Position numbers and translations under genes: made by a program. A stretch of 64,000 bases of DNA from Candidatus Saccharimonadota bacterium (GTDB taxonomy: Bacteria > Patescibacteriota > Saccharimonadia > Saccharimonadales > Saccharimonadaceae), in the NCBI GenBank assembly GCA_003246575.1, contig QJZZ01000001.1, positions 405,926-469,925 of the forward strand. Reading direction: 5' to 3'. Position 1 is the first letter of the stretch, and each line of letters begins with the position of its first letter. The notes under the pieces are model-generated. The model searched no databases. It was not told the origin of the DNA and saw nothing but the letters and a program-made list of their open reading frames with translations. Shown here one piece after another: positions 8,664-16,732 of the stretch.

Positions 8664-10118
8664 GTGCTCAACTCCATAGAAAGTGCTCCATTTGATGACA
8701 AACATTGGCAGCGCATTAACATGCGCTCAGTGTCTCATTTGCTCGGGGCTGAAATGTTGCACAATCTCTATAATCGCCATTGGCCACGTATAAACTCATT
8801 ACGTTTTAGGCATACTATCACCACGTATAAACAGGGTGTTGTTGAAGCCTACGCCCCGGTGGCTGAGTGGCGGTATCTGCAGAATTGGGTATCGAAAAAA
8901 TTCATTGATCTTGATCCTGTGTTGATCCGAGAGATTGAAGCCATCATGAATCCCGATTATAAATTTGTCAATGAGATCATAGAGAAAATTAGCGATTCAG
9001 ACTTATCGCTTGTATCTGATGATGAGCTTGCACTGTTTCTTATCGACATCATGGACTATCCACTCGGAGAGATATATAAGCTCAACGTAGTGCAAATAGA
9101 GTATAGCCTAAACTACGCGCTTCACGCGATATTGAAGGAGTATGAGCCGAACCTCGAAGATCGCAATCTATTGCTCGCAAAGTTGATAGCTCCTGGCGAG
9201 CTAACCGTTTCACAGATTGAAGAGGTTGCATTTGCTGATATTGTTCGACGGACACTTGCGTGCAAGGAGGGTCTGCTCGATACGCTAGTGCAGGAAGCGC
9301 TAAGGAAACACTGGGATCTATTCGCGGCAACCCACTGTGCATACGGCGAGAATCCTCCAACACTCGAAGATTACAAAAATAAACTCGAGCTTGCGATTCG
9401 TGTGGACGTAGCGCCAATTGAAGAATCTGAGGCTATCGCTGAGGTTATGCGCCAACGAAAAATGTCTGAAACACTACTGGCAAAGCTAAATGACAACAGA
9501 TTGACTGTCCTTTGTGACCTAATGAGTAGGATAGGTGTCTTTCGTGATAAAAATAAAGCGAAACTTGGCGAAACAGTTATTAAAAGGTTAGACATCCTGA
9601 GAGAGATTAGTCGCCGCAAGGGTGTGGCCATCGAAGACATATATCTTTATTTGATGAGCGAACTTACAGACCTTATTGAAAACAATAGAAAGTTATCCGC
9701 AGACACATTGAGGTCTCGACATGAACACGGTGTCTCGCTTGTTAGAAGTGAGGGTGCAACTGATCCAGTATTCATCTCGACAGACATCAGTAGCACGCAG
9801 TCTACGATACCTGGAATCTGTGCATCTCCTGGAAAAATTGAAGGTGTCGTAAGGATTGTTCATTCAAAGGATGATATTGGCAAGATCGATTCATCGAATA
9901 TCATGGTTGCGATAGGAACCGACTTTGATTTGTTGGAAATTATGAACATCTGCACGGGTATTATCACCGAGGAGGGTGGATTATTATCACATGCTTCTGT
10001 CGTGAGCCGCGAGCTAAAGAAGCCGTGCCTTATTGGGGTTGTGAACGCAACAAAGCTTTTGAAGGACGGTGATCATATTTGTCTCGATGCAACCGAAGGT
10101 AAAATATTTATACGATAA
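8664..10118 (+). CDS. PEP-utilising phospho-His domain protein
   Basis: 484-residue protein whose last 100 residues are the PEP-utilising mobile (swivelling) domain: ASPGKIEGVVRIV, then TEEGGLLSHASVVSRELKK with the catalytic His near 443, and DGDHICLDATEGKIFI. The first 370 residues are helical, acidic and of no family I recognise; by position they match the substrate-binding middle of rifampin-phosphotransferase-like enzymes. It probably works with the ATP-grasp protein at 7102-7839. GTG start at 8664 with AAAGGA upstream. The end overlaps the convergent gene by 11 bases. Confidence 0.78.
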   Translation: MLNSIESAPFDDKHWQRINMRSVSHLLGAEMLHNLYNRHWPRINSLRFRHTITTYKQGVVEAYAPVAEWRYLQNWVSKKFIDLDPVLIREIEAIMNPDYKFVNEIIEKISDSDLSLVSDDELALFLIDIMDYPLGEIYKLNVVQIEYSLNYALHAILKEYEPNLEDRNLLLAKLIAPGELTVSQIEEVAFADIVRRTLACKEGLLDTLVQEALRKHWDLFAATHCAYGENPPTLEDYKNKLELAIRVDVAPIEESEAIAEVMRQRKMSETLLAKLNDNRLTVLCDLMSRIGVFRDKNKAKLGETVIKRLDILREISRRKGVAIEDIYLYLMSELTDLIENNRKLSADTLRSRHEHGVSLVRSEGATDPVFISTDISSTQSTIPGICASPGKIEGVVRIVHSKDDIGKIDSSNIMVAIGTDFDLLEIMNICTGIITEEGGLLSHASVVSRELKKPCLIGVVNATKLLKDGDHICLDATEGKIFIR

Positions 10119-10536
10119 TCTTGTTGCTCACGATATGTCTGATGTGTTTCGCGGCTAGCTGGACTGTTTGCGCGGTTCGAACCTCTAATGTTGCGCCGTT
10201 GAGTTCATCGGCATCGAGCAGCCAAAAATCATTAATCTGATTTCGTCGAAGCGCTTCTGTGACAAGTTCGCCGGGGCATATAAGGCCGGCGCTTTGATCA
10301 ATGTTAACACCGCCAATATCGATTTTATCGCTAGACTCTATGCCTGGAGCTGGTTTTTTCTCCAGGAGCGTATTTATGGCAATGCCGCAAAGTGCAAGGT
10401 GCGCGCAGTCTATGCAGGCCCTCTCCCTTGCGGTTTCCGCGCCCAATTCTAGCAGGTTCTCAAAGTGACTGATTATTGCGGGGGCTAATACGGCTGACTG
10501 TTCGGTCACTACGACCCTCTCTATCCGCTCGGTCAT
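10108..10536 (-). CDS. Small cysteine-containing protein, unknown
   Basis: 142 residues. The notable segment is CIDCAHLALCG (three Cys near 41-50) with a fourth Cys in GLICPGELV, a plausible zinc or iron-sulfur site. The rest is mixed alpha/beta with no recognised domain. Its ATG overlaps the TGA of the FBP gene (ATGA), so the two are coupled and may act together. Confidence 0.55.
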   Translation of the reverse strand: MTERIERVVVTEQSAVLAPAIISHFENLLELGAETARERACIDCAHLALCGIAINTLLEKKPAPGIESSDKIDIGGVNIDQSAGLICPGELVTEALRRNQINDFWLLDADELNGATLEVRTAQTVQLAAKHIRHIVSNKIIV

Positions 10537-11105
10537 TTAGTATTCTCCTTGTTGCTTACGATGATTGGTTTCAGTTTTATTCGATAGGCCAGCATATTTA
10601 TACTATTTTTGAGTCGCTCTATGCGATGTTCTTCAGATATATCTTCTCGCAGCTGTGATCTCGATATTTTTCCGGTTTGTGTCATGTTGCGTATATGGAG
10701 GCTGCACCTGAGGTCGAGGCAGCACAGGAAGCTTACGGAGCTCAGCGAGTGACGTTCGGTGCTAAAAGTAATATTGCCGGCACGGTTGCCAGACTGCCAG
10801 GTTTTGCAGAAATCACAGATTACTGGTTTTGCGCGGCCAGTCGAGTCCCTGCTCACCATGTGTAGTTCATAGCTTGTGGCGTACAGGGTGTCTCCGCTCT
10901 CTAAGATTAGCACTCCGGCCGTACCGTCTTTTGTGGGAAGCGCAATCATTTCCAGATTCTCCCAAAGTGCTTTTGGCATATCTCTAAGCGAAGACATGTT
11001 AAGTCGCTTTCGCAACTTCGTATTGATCTGAAGGCTGGCAAGGAGCCTATTCGCAAATTCTAAGTCTATTATTTTCAAGAAATAACTCACGTAAACTATT
11101 GACAA
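10533..11105 (-). CDS. FBP/FusB-like treble-clef zinc-finger protein
   Basis: Up to 190 residues. The C-terminal half matches the FBP (EF-G-binding, FusB-like) zinc finger: ICDFCKTW, then SFLCCLDLRCSLHIR, the Cys pairs and the C-x(4)-CS-x-x-x-R pattern typical of the family. FusB proteins bind elongation factor G and release it from stalled ribosomes; actinobacterial FBP proteins share the finger. The first codon is uncertain: TTG at 11103-11105 gives 190 residues, GTG ending at 11090 gives 185. ATGA overlap with the Cys protein downstream. Confidence 0.65.
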   Translation of the reverse strand: MSIVYVSYFLKIIDLEFANRLLASLQINTKLRKRLNMSSLRDMPKALWENLEMIALPTKDGTAGVLILESGDTLYATSYELHMVSRDSTGRAKPVICDFCKTWQSGNRAGNITFSTERHSLSSVSFLCCLDLRCSLHIRNMTQTGKISRSQLREDISEEHRIERLKNSINMLAYRIKLKPIIVSNKENTK

Positions 11106-11164
11106 ATTAGTATCGAAATTCTATTTTATACAAAAAGTAACAATTAGCCAAGAAAGTGAGCACT

Positions 11165-11677
11165 ATGAGTCACATAGGACAGCACCATCACCATTCGAGC
11201 GAGCATGTAAAGATTGAGCCGATTAATTTTCTGGCGGCATCGGATGACGTGCAAGTTACGCCGAACGTTACGGGCGTTGAGCTCAATGAGCCAGGGCAAT
11301 TTGCCGAGGGCACAAATCCAATATCTATCTCAAGGTTGACGATGGAACCTAATACCGGTTTCGAACGACATACGCATCCACATAATCACGTTCTCGTCAT
11401 TCTTGAGGGCGGCGGTTTCCTTGTCTATGATAGGGGCGACCGAGTCGATGTACGACTTGATTTTACGGCTGGCGACGTATTTAATGTCCCTGGTACAAAT
11501 GAGCATGCGGTGTCTGCTGGCGATAAAGGTATTACAATGCTCTCTATCGGATCGCCCGCAATGCGCCTGATCGACCCTGAGCGCATGGTGTTTATTGAAA
11601 AGCAGCATCGTTGGATGATTCCAAAGATTATAGAGCAAATCAACAAAAATAAGTCCGAATCAGATATGGACGAATAA
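11165..11677 (+). CDS. Cupin-domain protein
   Basis: 170 residues with one cupin barrel: FERHTHPHNHVLVILEGGGFL (cupin motif 1, three metal-binding His) and FTAGDVFNVPGTNEHAVSA (motif 2). A His-rich start (GQHHHHSSEH) may also bind metal. Such small cupins are metal-dependent sugar or small-molecule enzymes or sensors; no substrate is evident. I prefer the ATG at 11165 over the in-frame GTG three codons upstream. A strong terminator follows at 11744-11779. Confidence 0.82.
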   Translation: MSHIGQHHHHSSEHVKIEPINFLAASDDVQVTPNVTGVELNEPGQFAEGTNPISISRLTMEPNTGFERHTHPHNHVLVILEGGGFLVYDRGDRVDVRLDFTAGDVFNVPGTNEHAVSAGDKGITMLSIGSPAMRLIDPERMVFIEKQHRWMIPKIIEQINKNKSESDMDE

Positions 11678-11743
11678 AGTACATCCACCGCCCATCCCGT
11701 TTACTCAAAATCGGTTTCTTTGTTGGTGGCGTATCGTATCATA

Positions 11744-11779
11744 GAAAATCCCCCTGACAGTGTGCCAGGGGGATTTTCT
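11744..11779. terminator. Bidirectional terminator, cupin gene / tRNA-Phe
   Basis: GAAAATCCCCCTG pairs with CAGGGGGATTTTC (13 pairs) around a 10-base loop, with U-rich tails on both strands. It ends the cupin transcript and, read leftwards, the tRNA-Phe transcript. Confidence 0.85.
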
Positions 11780-11780
11780 T

Positions 11781-11857
11781 TGGTGGCGCCACCTAGATTT
11801 GAACTAGGGACACAAGGCTCTTCAGGCCTCTGCTCTACCGGGCTGAGCTATAGCGCC
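11781..11857 (-). tRNA. tRNA-Phe(GAA), CCA encoded
   Basis: Minus-strand cloverleaf: acceptor GGCGCTA with TGGCGCC, D-loop AGCCCGGTAGA, anticodon arm GAGGC-CTGAAGA-GCCTT (GAA), T-loop TTCAAAT. CCA lies at 11781-11783. A near-perfect promoter precedes it on the minus strand: TTGATA (11900-11905), 17-base spacer, TATAAT (11877-11882). Confidence 0.95.
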
Positions 11858-11908
11858 AAGTGCGGATGCTCAGACCATTATAGAGGAACCGGGGCGATTT
11901 ATCAATCG

Positions 11909-12442
11909 TTAGGCAGCAAATGCGTCAAGAGTTGCATTGATCTGCGACGTAGCGTACTCTTCATCGATGATTGAGCCGTCCGGCTGGATGTGCTTCATGA
12001 AGTACAGCTTTGTGGTTGGCTCAACATGAACCGGCTTCAGTGTTTCGTACACTTGCTTGATAGCAATCTGCGCATTCTCGCCGCCAAACCAGCCATAGCT
12101 GATGATACCAATAGGCTTGTTTTCCCATTCGCCGTAGATCCAGTCGATTGCGTTCTTGAGAACAGCGCTTGTGCTGTGGTTATATTCTGGTGAGATGAGC
12201 ACAACGCCATCTGCTTCACCGACGAGCTTGGTCCATGCTTTGACATTCTCGGCTTCAGGAGCGAAGTCTGGGTTTGACGGAGTGATTTCGCCATCAAAAA
12301 ATGGGAGATCGAGCTCACGTAAGTCTGCGACACTCGCAGTGATATCGTCGCGACCTTCGATGATTGTTTGGATGTGGGCGAGAACTTTTTCTGAAACTCG
12401 GCCTGGTCGGGTGCTACCGACAACGAACAGGATGTTTGACAT
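11909..12442 (-). CDS. NADPH-dependent FMN reductase family protein
   Basis: 177-residue flavodoxin-like reductase. GSTRPGR (9-15) binds the FMN phosphate; VVLISPEYNHSTSAVLKNAIDW is the family signature; a WFGG loop follows. It reduces flavin or quinones/azo compounds with NAD(P)H in the cytoplasm. AAGGAGG ribosome site precedes the ATG. It is divergent from the HxlR regulator, and the shared 106-base intergenic region carries two perfect palindromes (12461-12470, 12496-12507); HxlR-type control of a flavin reductase by redox or electrophile stress is a common pairing (YodB/azoreductase type). Confidence 0.9.
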   Translation of the reverse strand: MSNILFVVGSTRPGRVSEKVLAHIQTIIEGRDDITASVADLRELDLPFFDGEITPSNPDFAPEAENVKAWTKLVGEADGVVLISPEYNHSTSAVLKNAIDWIYGEWENKPIGIISYGWFGGENAQIAIKQVYETLKPVHVEPTTKLYFMKHIQPDGSIIDEEYATSQINATLDAFAA

Positions 12443-12460
12443 AGATGCCTCCTTTTTGGT

Positions 12461-12549
12461 GCAACGTTGCCGACAAATTCTCGGGAGGTTGAGGTTTTGC
12501 CGGCAAAGTGCTATAATTTGTGTAGTACATCATCTATAATAAAGTACTA
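12461..12549. promoter_or_regulatory. Divergent promoter region with HxlR operator candidates
   Basis: For the HxlR gene: TTGAGG (12489-12494), 17-base spacer, TATAAT (12512-12517); a second TATAAT lies at 12535-12540. A perfect 12-base palindrome TTTGCCGGCAAA (12496-12507) fills the spacer, a perfect GCAACGTTGC (12461-12470) lies near the reductase ribosome site, and TAGTAC...GTACTA (12523-12528, 12544-12549) brackets the second TATAAT and the start codon. A possible leftward promoter is TTGCCG-N18-GAGAAT. Three symmetric sites in under 90 bases point to autoregulation and co-control of the reductase. Confidence 0.65.
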
Positions 12550-12890
12550 TGGAAATTATAGCAATGGCTACAGCAAAGAAAACTATTACGAAACCAACGT
12601 GCGAAGCAACGATGAAATTACTCGGTGATTTTTGGACACTTCGTATTATCGACGTTCTTCGCGATCAGCCACTTCGTTTTTGTGATCTTCAGCGTAACCT
12701 TGGCGGACTCAATCCTGCGACTTTGACCAATCGCCTCAAGGTGCTCGAAGAGGCGCGACTGGTTAGCCGTGCCGAAGAAACCTTCGACAAGATATCTGTT
12801 GCGTATTCTCTGACTGACCTCGGTGAAGAGGCCCTACCTGTGATCAGTGCCCTCGATCGTTTCGCCGAAAAATCAAAACAAACCGCCTAG
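12549..12890 (+). CDS. HxlR-family transcriptional regulator
   Basis: 113 residues (108 from the second ATG at 12564). Winged helix-turn-helix of the HxlR/MarR-like type: CEATMKLLGDFWTLRIIDVL, LRFCDLQRNLGGLNPATLTNRLKVLEEARLV and SLTDLGEEALPV. The N-terminal Cys near residue 18 is at the position of the redox-sensing Cys of YodB/HypR-like members. Divergent from the FMN reductase. No ribosome site is seen before the ATG at 12549, so the start is less certain. Confidence 0.9.
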   Translation: MEIIAMATAKKTITKPTCEATMKLLGDFWTLRIIDVLRDQPLRFCDLQRNLGGLNPATLTNRLKVLEEARLVSRAEETFDKISVAYSLTDLGEEALPVISALDRFAEKSKQTA

Positions 12891-13219
12891 GCGACTAGTA
12901 GAATAACCAGTACGGTCAGCAGTGTTGCCGCAAGAAGTGTCGCAGCACTCCATCCGACGATAGCGATAGCTCGTCGGATGTTTTTGTTGAATACCAAGAT
13001 GAGCGGATAGCCGAGCACCATGGTGCCACACGCAAGTGCTGAGGTGATGAAGAGTAACAAAAATAGTATGATTGCGAGCGGTGGCTCTGGATCTGGCAGA
13101 CACTGTAGATACATCATGATTGCTGCGAACACAAGTATGTATAGTGTGACGCCTAGGCCTTGGAGGAGGCCAACGGTTGATGTGGATGATTGATCGAGTT
13201 GCTTGATAAATCGTTTCAT
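12887..13219 (-). CDS. Small membrane protein, unknown
   Basis: 110 residues with three hydrophobic segments (about 19-40, 51-75 and 82-108), a short basic N-terminus and almost no C-terminal tail. Start chosen at the ATG ending at 13219, because the minus-strand -10 TATAGT (13226-13231) places transcription start exactly there. The stop overlaps the convergent HxlR gene by 4 bases. No family recognised. Confidence 0.6.
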   Translation of the reverse strand: MKRFIKQLDQSSTSTVGLLQGLGVTLYILVFAAIMMYLQCLPDPEPPLAIILFLLLFITSALACGTMVLGYPLILVFNKNIRRAIAIVGWSAATLLAATLLTVLVILLVA

Positions 13220-13234
13220 ACCACTACTATACAC

Positions 13235-14797
13235 CTAGGCGTGTGCAAGCGTGCTTGGTCGGGCGTACGAGAGGCGAATTTCGCTGCGAGCAACGCGTGC
13301 TGAGTGGCGGGCGACTGAATACTCTCGCATGAAACGCTCGCGTGCAGCAGCGGCGTACTGTGAGTAGCTTTGCGCACGAGATGGATGTGCGGTAGCAACG
13401 AGCGGGATGACCGGCGCCGGTAGATCCATCGGCTGCGGTACGGGGATGAAGCCGGTTGGAATTGCCTGCATGACGACCTGCGTATCTTCGACGACCTGAC
13501 GGGTTCCCCATCCGGAACGGAAGCAGGTGACGCTTGCATAGACGCGAAGCGGGCGCAATATGAAGTAGCTCCACAGAACGGCAAGTGGCGTCAGGGCGAA
13601 GGTGAGGAGCTGAGAGTAGATCGACTCATCTGAGCGCGAAACCGACAAGTAGCGAAGCGCCTGCGCATACCCGAGCAATATAGGCGTTAACACCATGTAC
13701 GGGATGGTTGACGCCGGGATGTGTGGGCTCGCGATGAGAACAACGGCGAGCAGGGTGGTCGTCACTGTGAACTGTATCCAGCCAGATGCTTGGCGCATGA
13801 AGCCGAACGAAAGTAGTGGTAGGTATTTGAGGCGCCACCATGAACGGATGAATGAACCTTTCATCCAGCGAGTTTGCTGGCGGAGGTGGTGCGACATCTT
13901 GGCGGGCATTTCGGTGAAAACGAAGGCTGTTGGCTGCTGGATCGTCTTGCCTTGATCGAGCGAATACAGTGTCAGCATCGAGTCATCCGAGAATTCGACG
14001 TGATGACCAAAGAATGTTTCATTCAGATACGCATCGAGATTGTTACGAATATTCGACGCGCGGTAGGCGGCCAAACCACCCGAATTAACGAGGACAGAGC
14101 CGAGGTTTGACATCATAGAGCGGTCGATGAGCTGTCCGGTTACAAATAGCAGGTCTGTGATGCGCGCTAGAAGGTTCACGCGGTTATTGCGCGCCAGCAC
14201 GACACCAGCAACAGATTGGATGGTCGGGTCAGAAAATGGTCGAACAACTTCACGCACGGCATGTTCATCGAGTACCGAGTCTGAGTCGACGGTGATGAAG
14301 ATGTCAGTATCGGTTGCAAGTTCGAACGCGCGAGACTGGGCATGGCGTTTGCCGCCATTGTCTTGGCGAATCCAGTGAGTCTCGACTCCACGACGTGGCG
14401 CCTCGTATTCGAACCATTCCTTGACTGTGCCATAGTCTGACGAGTTTGAGCCGTCGTCGATGACGTAGATGTCGGTGACCGGACGTGACTGAGTGAGGAT
14501 CGAATCCAGGCAATTGTAGAGCAAAGTAGGATCTTCGTTGTATGCTGGCACGACTACTGTCGTACGAAGGTTTGCTGTCGCAGAGACGCTACCAACTGCG
14601 CGTTCGCGGTTCGCAATGGTGAGAGACAATGTCAAGAGCAGGAAGGATCCGATAAAGATCCAGTGGGAATAGAAATACTCCGCAATAGACCCGACTGCAA
14701 TCATCGCAAAGACGTGCAGCCCGGTCCATATTGCGAGCGCGATCAACACCAAAGTGACCACGTAGCGCGCGCGGCTATACGAAAGCGAGGCTTTCAT
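13235..14797 (-). CDS. Membrane glycosyltransferase family 2 (hyaluronan/cellulose synthase-like)
   Basis: 520-residue processive-type GT2. Two N-terminal helices (about 13-35 and 45-62), then the GT-A catalytic domain: VVPAYNED, VIDDGSN (near 113-118), TVDSDSV (metal-binding DSD near 171-173), VNSGGLAAYR, EFSDDSM and QQTRW (QxxRW, near 307-311), then about five membrane helices and a basic cytoplasmic tail of about 85 residues with several Arg. The family extrudes beta-linked polysaccharide from UDP-sugars through its own channel. The long tail is unusual and may bind a partner. Start by ATG ending at 14797; the small gene upstream ends 7 bases before. Confidence 0.9.
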   Translation of the reverse strand: MKASLSYSRARYVVTLVLIALAIWTGLHVFAMIAVGSIAEYFYSHWIFIGSFLLLTLSLTIANRERAVGSVSATANLRTTVVVPAYNEDPTLLYNCLDSILTQSRPVTDIYVIDDGSNSSDYGTVKEWFEYEAPRRGVETHWIRQDNGGKRHAQSRAFELATDTDIFITVDSDSVLDEHAVREVVRPFSDPTIQSVAGVVLARNNRVNLLARITDLLFVTGQLIDRSMMSNLGSVLVNSGGLAAYRASNIRNNLDAYLNETFFGHHVEFSDDSMLTLYSLDQGKTIQQPTAFVFTEMPAKMSHHLRQQTRWMKGSFIRSWWRLKYLPLLSFGFMRQASGWIQFTVTTTLLAVVLIASPHIPASTIPYMVLTPILLGYAQALRYLSVSRSDESIYSQLLTFALTPLAVLWSYFILRPLRVYASVTCFRSGWGTRQVVEDTQVVMQAIPTGFIPVPQPMDLPAPVIPLVATAHPSRAQSYSQYAAAARERFMREYSVARHSARVARSEIRLSYARPSTLAHA

Positions 14798-14804
14798 GGC
14801 GTGT

Positions 14805-14972
14805 CTACTTTCCGCCTAGCGATCGATTTCGTCGGAAAAAGTAACGGATTGCCACGATAGTGACGACCGTACCGATGATGCCACCGAGAACGAACCAGCC
14901 GAACCCGACACTTGCACCGAAGAGCGCAACACCACCAGTGGTGCCTACGCCAAACGCTTTACCATACTCCAT
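14805..14972 (-). CDS. Small single-span membrane protein
   Basis: 55 residues: a glycine-rich hydrophobic core (about 12-42) and a basic tail RYFFRRNRSLGGK. The start is the ATG ending at 14972, 9 bases after GGAGG; upstream in-frame codons lie in the leader. It is directly upstream of the GT2 synthase on the same strand, so it may be an accessory subunit of that synthase; this is inference from position only. Confidence 0.65.
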   Translation of the reverse strand: MEYGKAFGVGTTGGVALFGASVGFGWFVLGGIIGTVVTIVAIRYFFRRNRSLGGK

Positions 14973-15201
14973 GGTAAACTTCCTCCCGTCCCACAAAAGG
15001 GGACACTCCACAGTTATATTGACAAATAGTTTGGTGTAGGTGGTATTGATTACCCGGTTTCACTATTGACTCCTCTATGCTCAAGTGACCATATACAAGC
15101 ATAAATTCATAGTCTATAACCAACTATTATGCTTATATTTTAGCATAGATTAGCATAAAAAGCAATACGAATATATCATAAATATGAATATGTCAAGCCG
15201 C
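14973..15201 (-). promoter_or_regulatory. AT-rich promoter region of the GT2 operon
   Basis: 229 bases with no gene. On the minus strand TTGCTT-N17-TAAAAT (near 15163-15135) is a good promoter, and a TTGACA (15191-15196) starts a second candidate. Between promoter and gene lie AAGCATAA and TTATGCTT, an 8-base inverted repeat about 30 bases apart (near 15105-15140), a possible operator. Confidence 0.5.
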
Positions 15202-15885
15202 TTATGTTCTATCGAATTGAATCGAGATGGCGCTCAGAAGTTTGCTCGCTCTTTCGACTTTTTTGTCTTTGTCCGGCTCGTCAATAATGATACGATGCGG
15301 GTGATTTCTCCAGGCGTAGAGGGTCTTGCGCTCGAGCAGGAGGGCTTCATCGGCGTTTTCGAATCGATGTAAGTTACTTGCCTTGTTGTACGCGCCGTAG
15401 CAGGCAGATGACGGCAGGTGTAACACTAGGTCGTATCGAGAGAGGCTATCGCTCAATGTCTCGCCAGTTACTTTCGTGAAACGTTCGAGGTCGGAAGGCC
15501 AGCTATCCTCGTTTCCCCCCAAGAGATACGCTGCTCCATCGAGCATGCCACGGTCGTATACGATAACCCGCCTGGATTGTTCTTCGGCTTGGCGCATTCC
15601 CTCGAGCTCAAGCTCAATTTGTCCGTGGGCGATTGCTTGCTGAAATGATCGTTGCCATTGCTCGCGATTATTAGGTGGTGGCGCCGGAAAGCCAGAGGCG
15701 AGTAGTGTCGTGGCTACCTCGGGCATGCAAAGCACGTCATTCATCGTCGATTCGATGAAGGTGATGAGGGTACTCTTGCCGGCAGACGGTCCGCCCGTCA
15801 GCGCTATCCTGTATGGTTTTTTGGCAAAAAAATAACTCGCTGAGCGAGTCGACCGTGGTTCTGATGCTGATACCGATTCTTGCAT
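15202..15885 (-). CDS. P-loop NTPase/kinase-like protein (AAA_28 type)
   Basis: 227 residues. Walker A GGPSAGKST (near 31-39) follows a 28-residue Ser-rich N-terminus. VIVYDRGMLDGAAYL resembles the lid/DR motif of nucleoside-kinase-like proteins, and LVLHLPS is a Walker B-like strand. The AAA_28 group (NadR C-terminal-like) phosphorylates small substrates, but the substrate is unknown here. AAAGGA lies before the ATG. It ends 230 bases before the next minus-strand gene and seems monocistronic. Confidence 0.75.
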   Translation of the reverse strand: MQESVSASEPRSTRSASYFFAKKPYRIALTGGPSAGKSTLITFIESTMNDVLCMPEVATTLLASGFPAPPPNNREQWQRSFQQAIAHGQIELELEGMRQAEEQSRRVIVYDRGMLDGAAYLLGGNEDSWPSDLERFTKVTGETLSDSLSRYDLVLHLPSSACYGAYNKASNLHRFENADEALLLERKTLYAWRNHPHRIIIDEPDKDKKVERASKLLSAISIQFDRT

Positions 15886-15991
15886 TTTATCCTTTGCGTT
15901 AGTGGTTCAGGAGGCACAGAGCCTTATATAAAATGCCACACCTTGTTCGTAATGTCAACTGCCTCAGTTGTGCCGTATAATACGAGGTGAA

Positions 15992-16732
15992 ATGAAGAAG
16001 ACACAAAGCAGCCAAATCGACAAACAGCAGACTATCATCTCGATGTTTGATGCCATCGCGCCTACCTATGATCTGACTAATCGCGTGATGAGCTTTGGAG
16101 TTGATAAACGCTGGCGCCGGATCGCTTGCGATGTCGCTCTCGCTACGTATGATCGGCCAAGCGCAGATATCCTCGATGTTGCATGTGGGACGGGCGATAT
16201 GCTGTTGTACTGGAAAAAGCGTGCGGAGAAGCGTGACGTCGCAGTTGACTCGTACCTGGGCGTTGATCCTTCTCGAGAGATGCTAGAACGGGCTCGGCAA
16301 CGCGTGCTATTCGCCGAGTTTGTACAGGGTAAGGCGCAACAATTGACGGTAGCCGATGCTAGTCGTGATATTATCTCTATTTCCTATGGCATTCGAAACG
16401 TTGTCGACCGAGGGGAAGCGTTCGCGGAATTCTATCGTGCGCTCCGTCCTGGCGGTTTGGCGGTGATTGTTGAATTCACGCGGCGCCCGAAAGCCGGTGT
16501 TGTGTCTCGATTCGTTGACTTCTATATGCATCACATCATTCCCGCTATTGGCGGCATGCTGTCGCGCAACAGAGCTGCCTACCAGTATTTACCAGATTCA
16601 ATTGATGAATTTCTGACCAAAGCGAAGCTCGAAGAAGAGCTTACAGAGGCCGGATTTACGCTCGCGCACTCCAAGAGCTATTCGTTCGGTGTGTCTTCAC
16701 TTCTTATCGCCAAAAAACCTCACGGCCGTTAG
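15992..16732 (+). CDS. UbiE/COQ5-family methyltransferase
   Basis: 246-residue class I SAM methyltransferase of the UbiE/MenG family: MFDAIAPTYDLTNRVMSFG, DKRWRR, ILDVACGTGDML (motif I), GVDPSREMLERAR, ISYGIRNVVDR and GGLAVIVEFTRP-like GLAVIVEFTRRP. Canonical UbiE methylates the quinone ring; no other quinone genes are seen here, so the substrate in a fermentative organism is open. Start at ATG 15992: the TATAAT at 15976-15981 leaves a leader of only about 4 bases, so the upstream in-frame TTG is rejected. Convergent with Idi (4-base overlap). Confidence 0.85.
   Translation: MKKTQSSQIDKQQTIISMFDAIAPTYDLTNRVMSFGVDKRWRRIACDVALATYDRPSADILDVACGTGDMLLYWKKRAEKRDVAVDSYLGVDPSREMLERARQRVLFAEFVQGKAQQLTVADASRDIISISYGIRNVVDRGEAFAEFYRALRPGGLAVIVEFTRRPKAGVVSRFVDFYMHHIIPAIGGMLSRNRAAYQYLPDSIDEFLTKAKLEEELTEAGFTLAHSKSYSFGVSSLLIAKKPHGR

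Noticed and set aside
11720..11974. Plus-strand frame with PPRFELGTQGSS
   Set aside because: It is the antisense translation of tRNA-Phe, a frequent false protein in databases.
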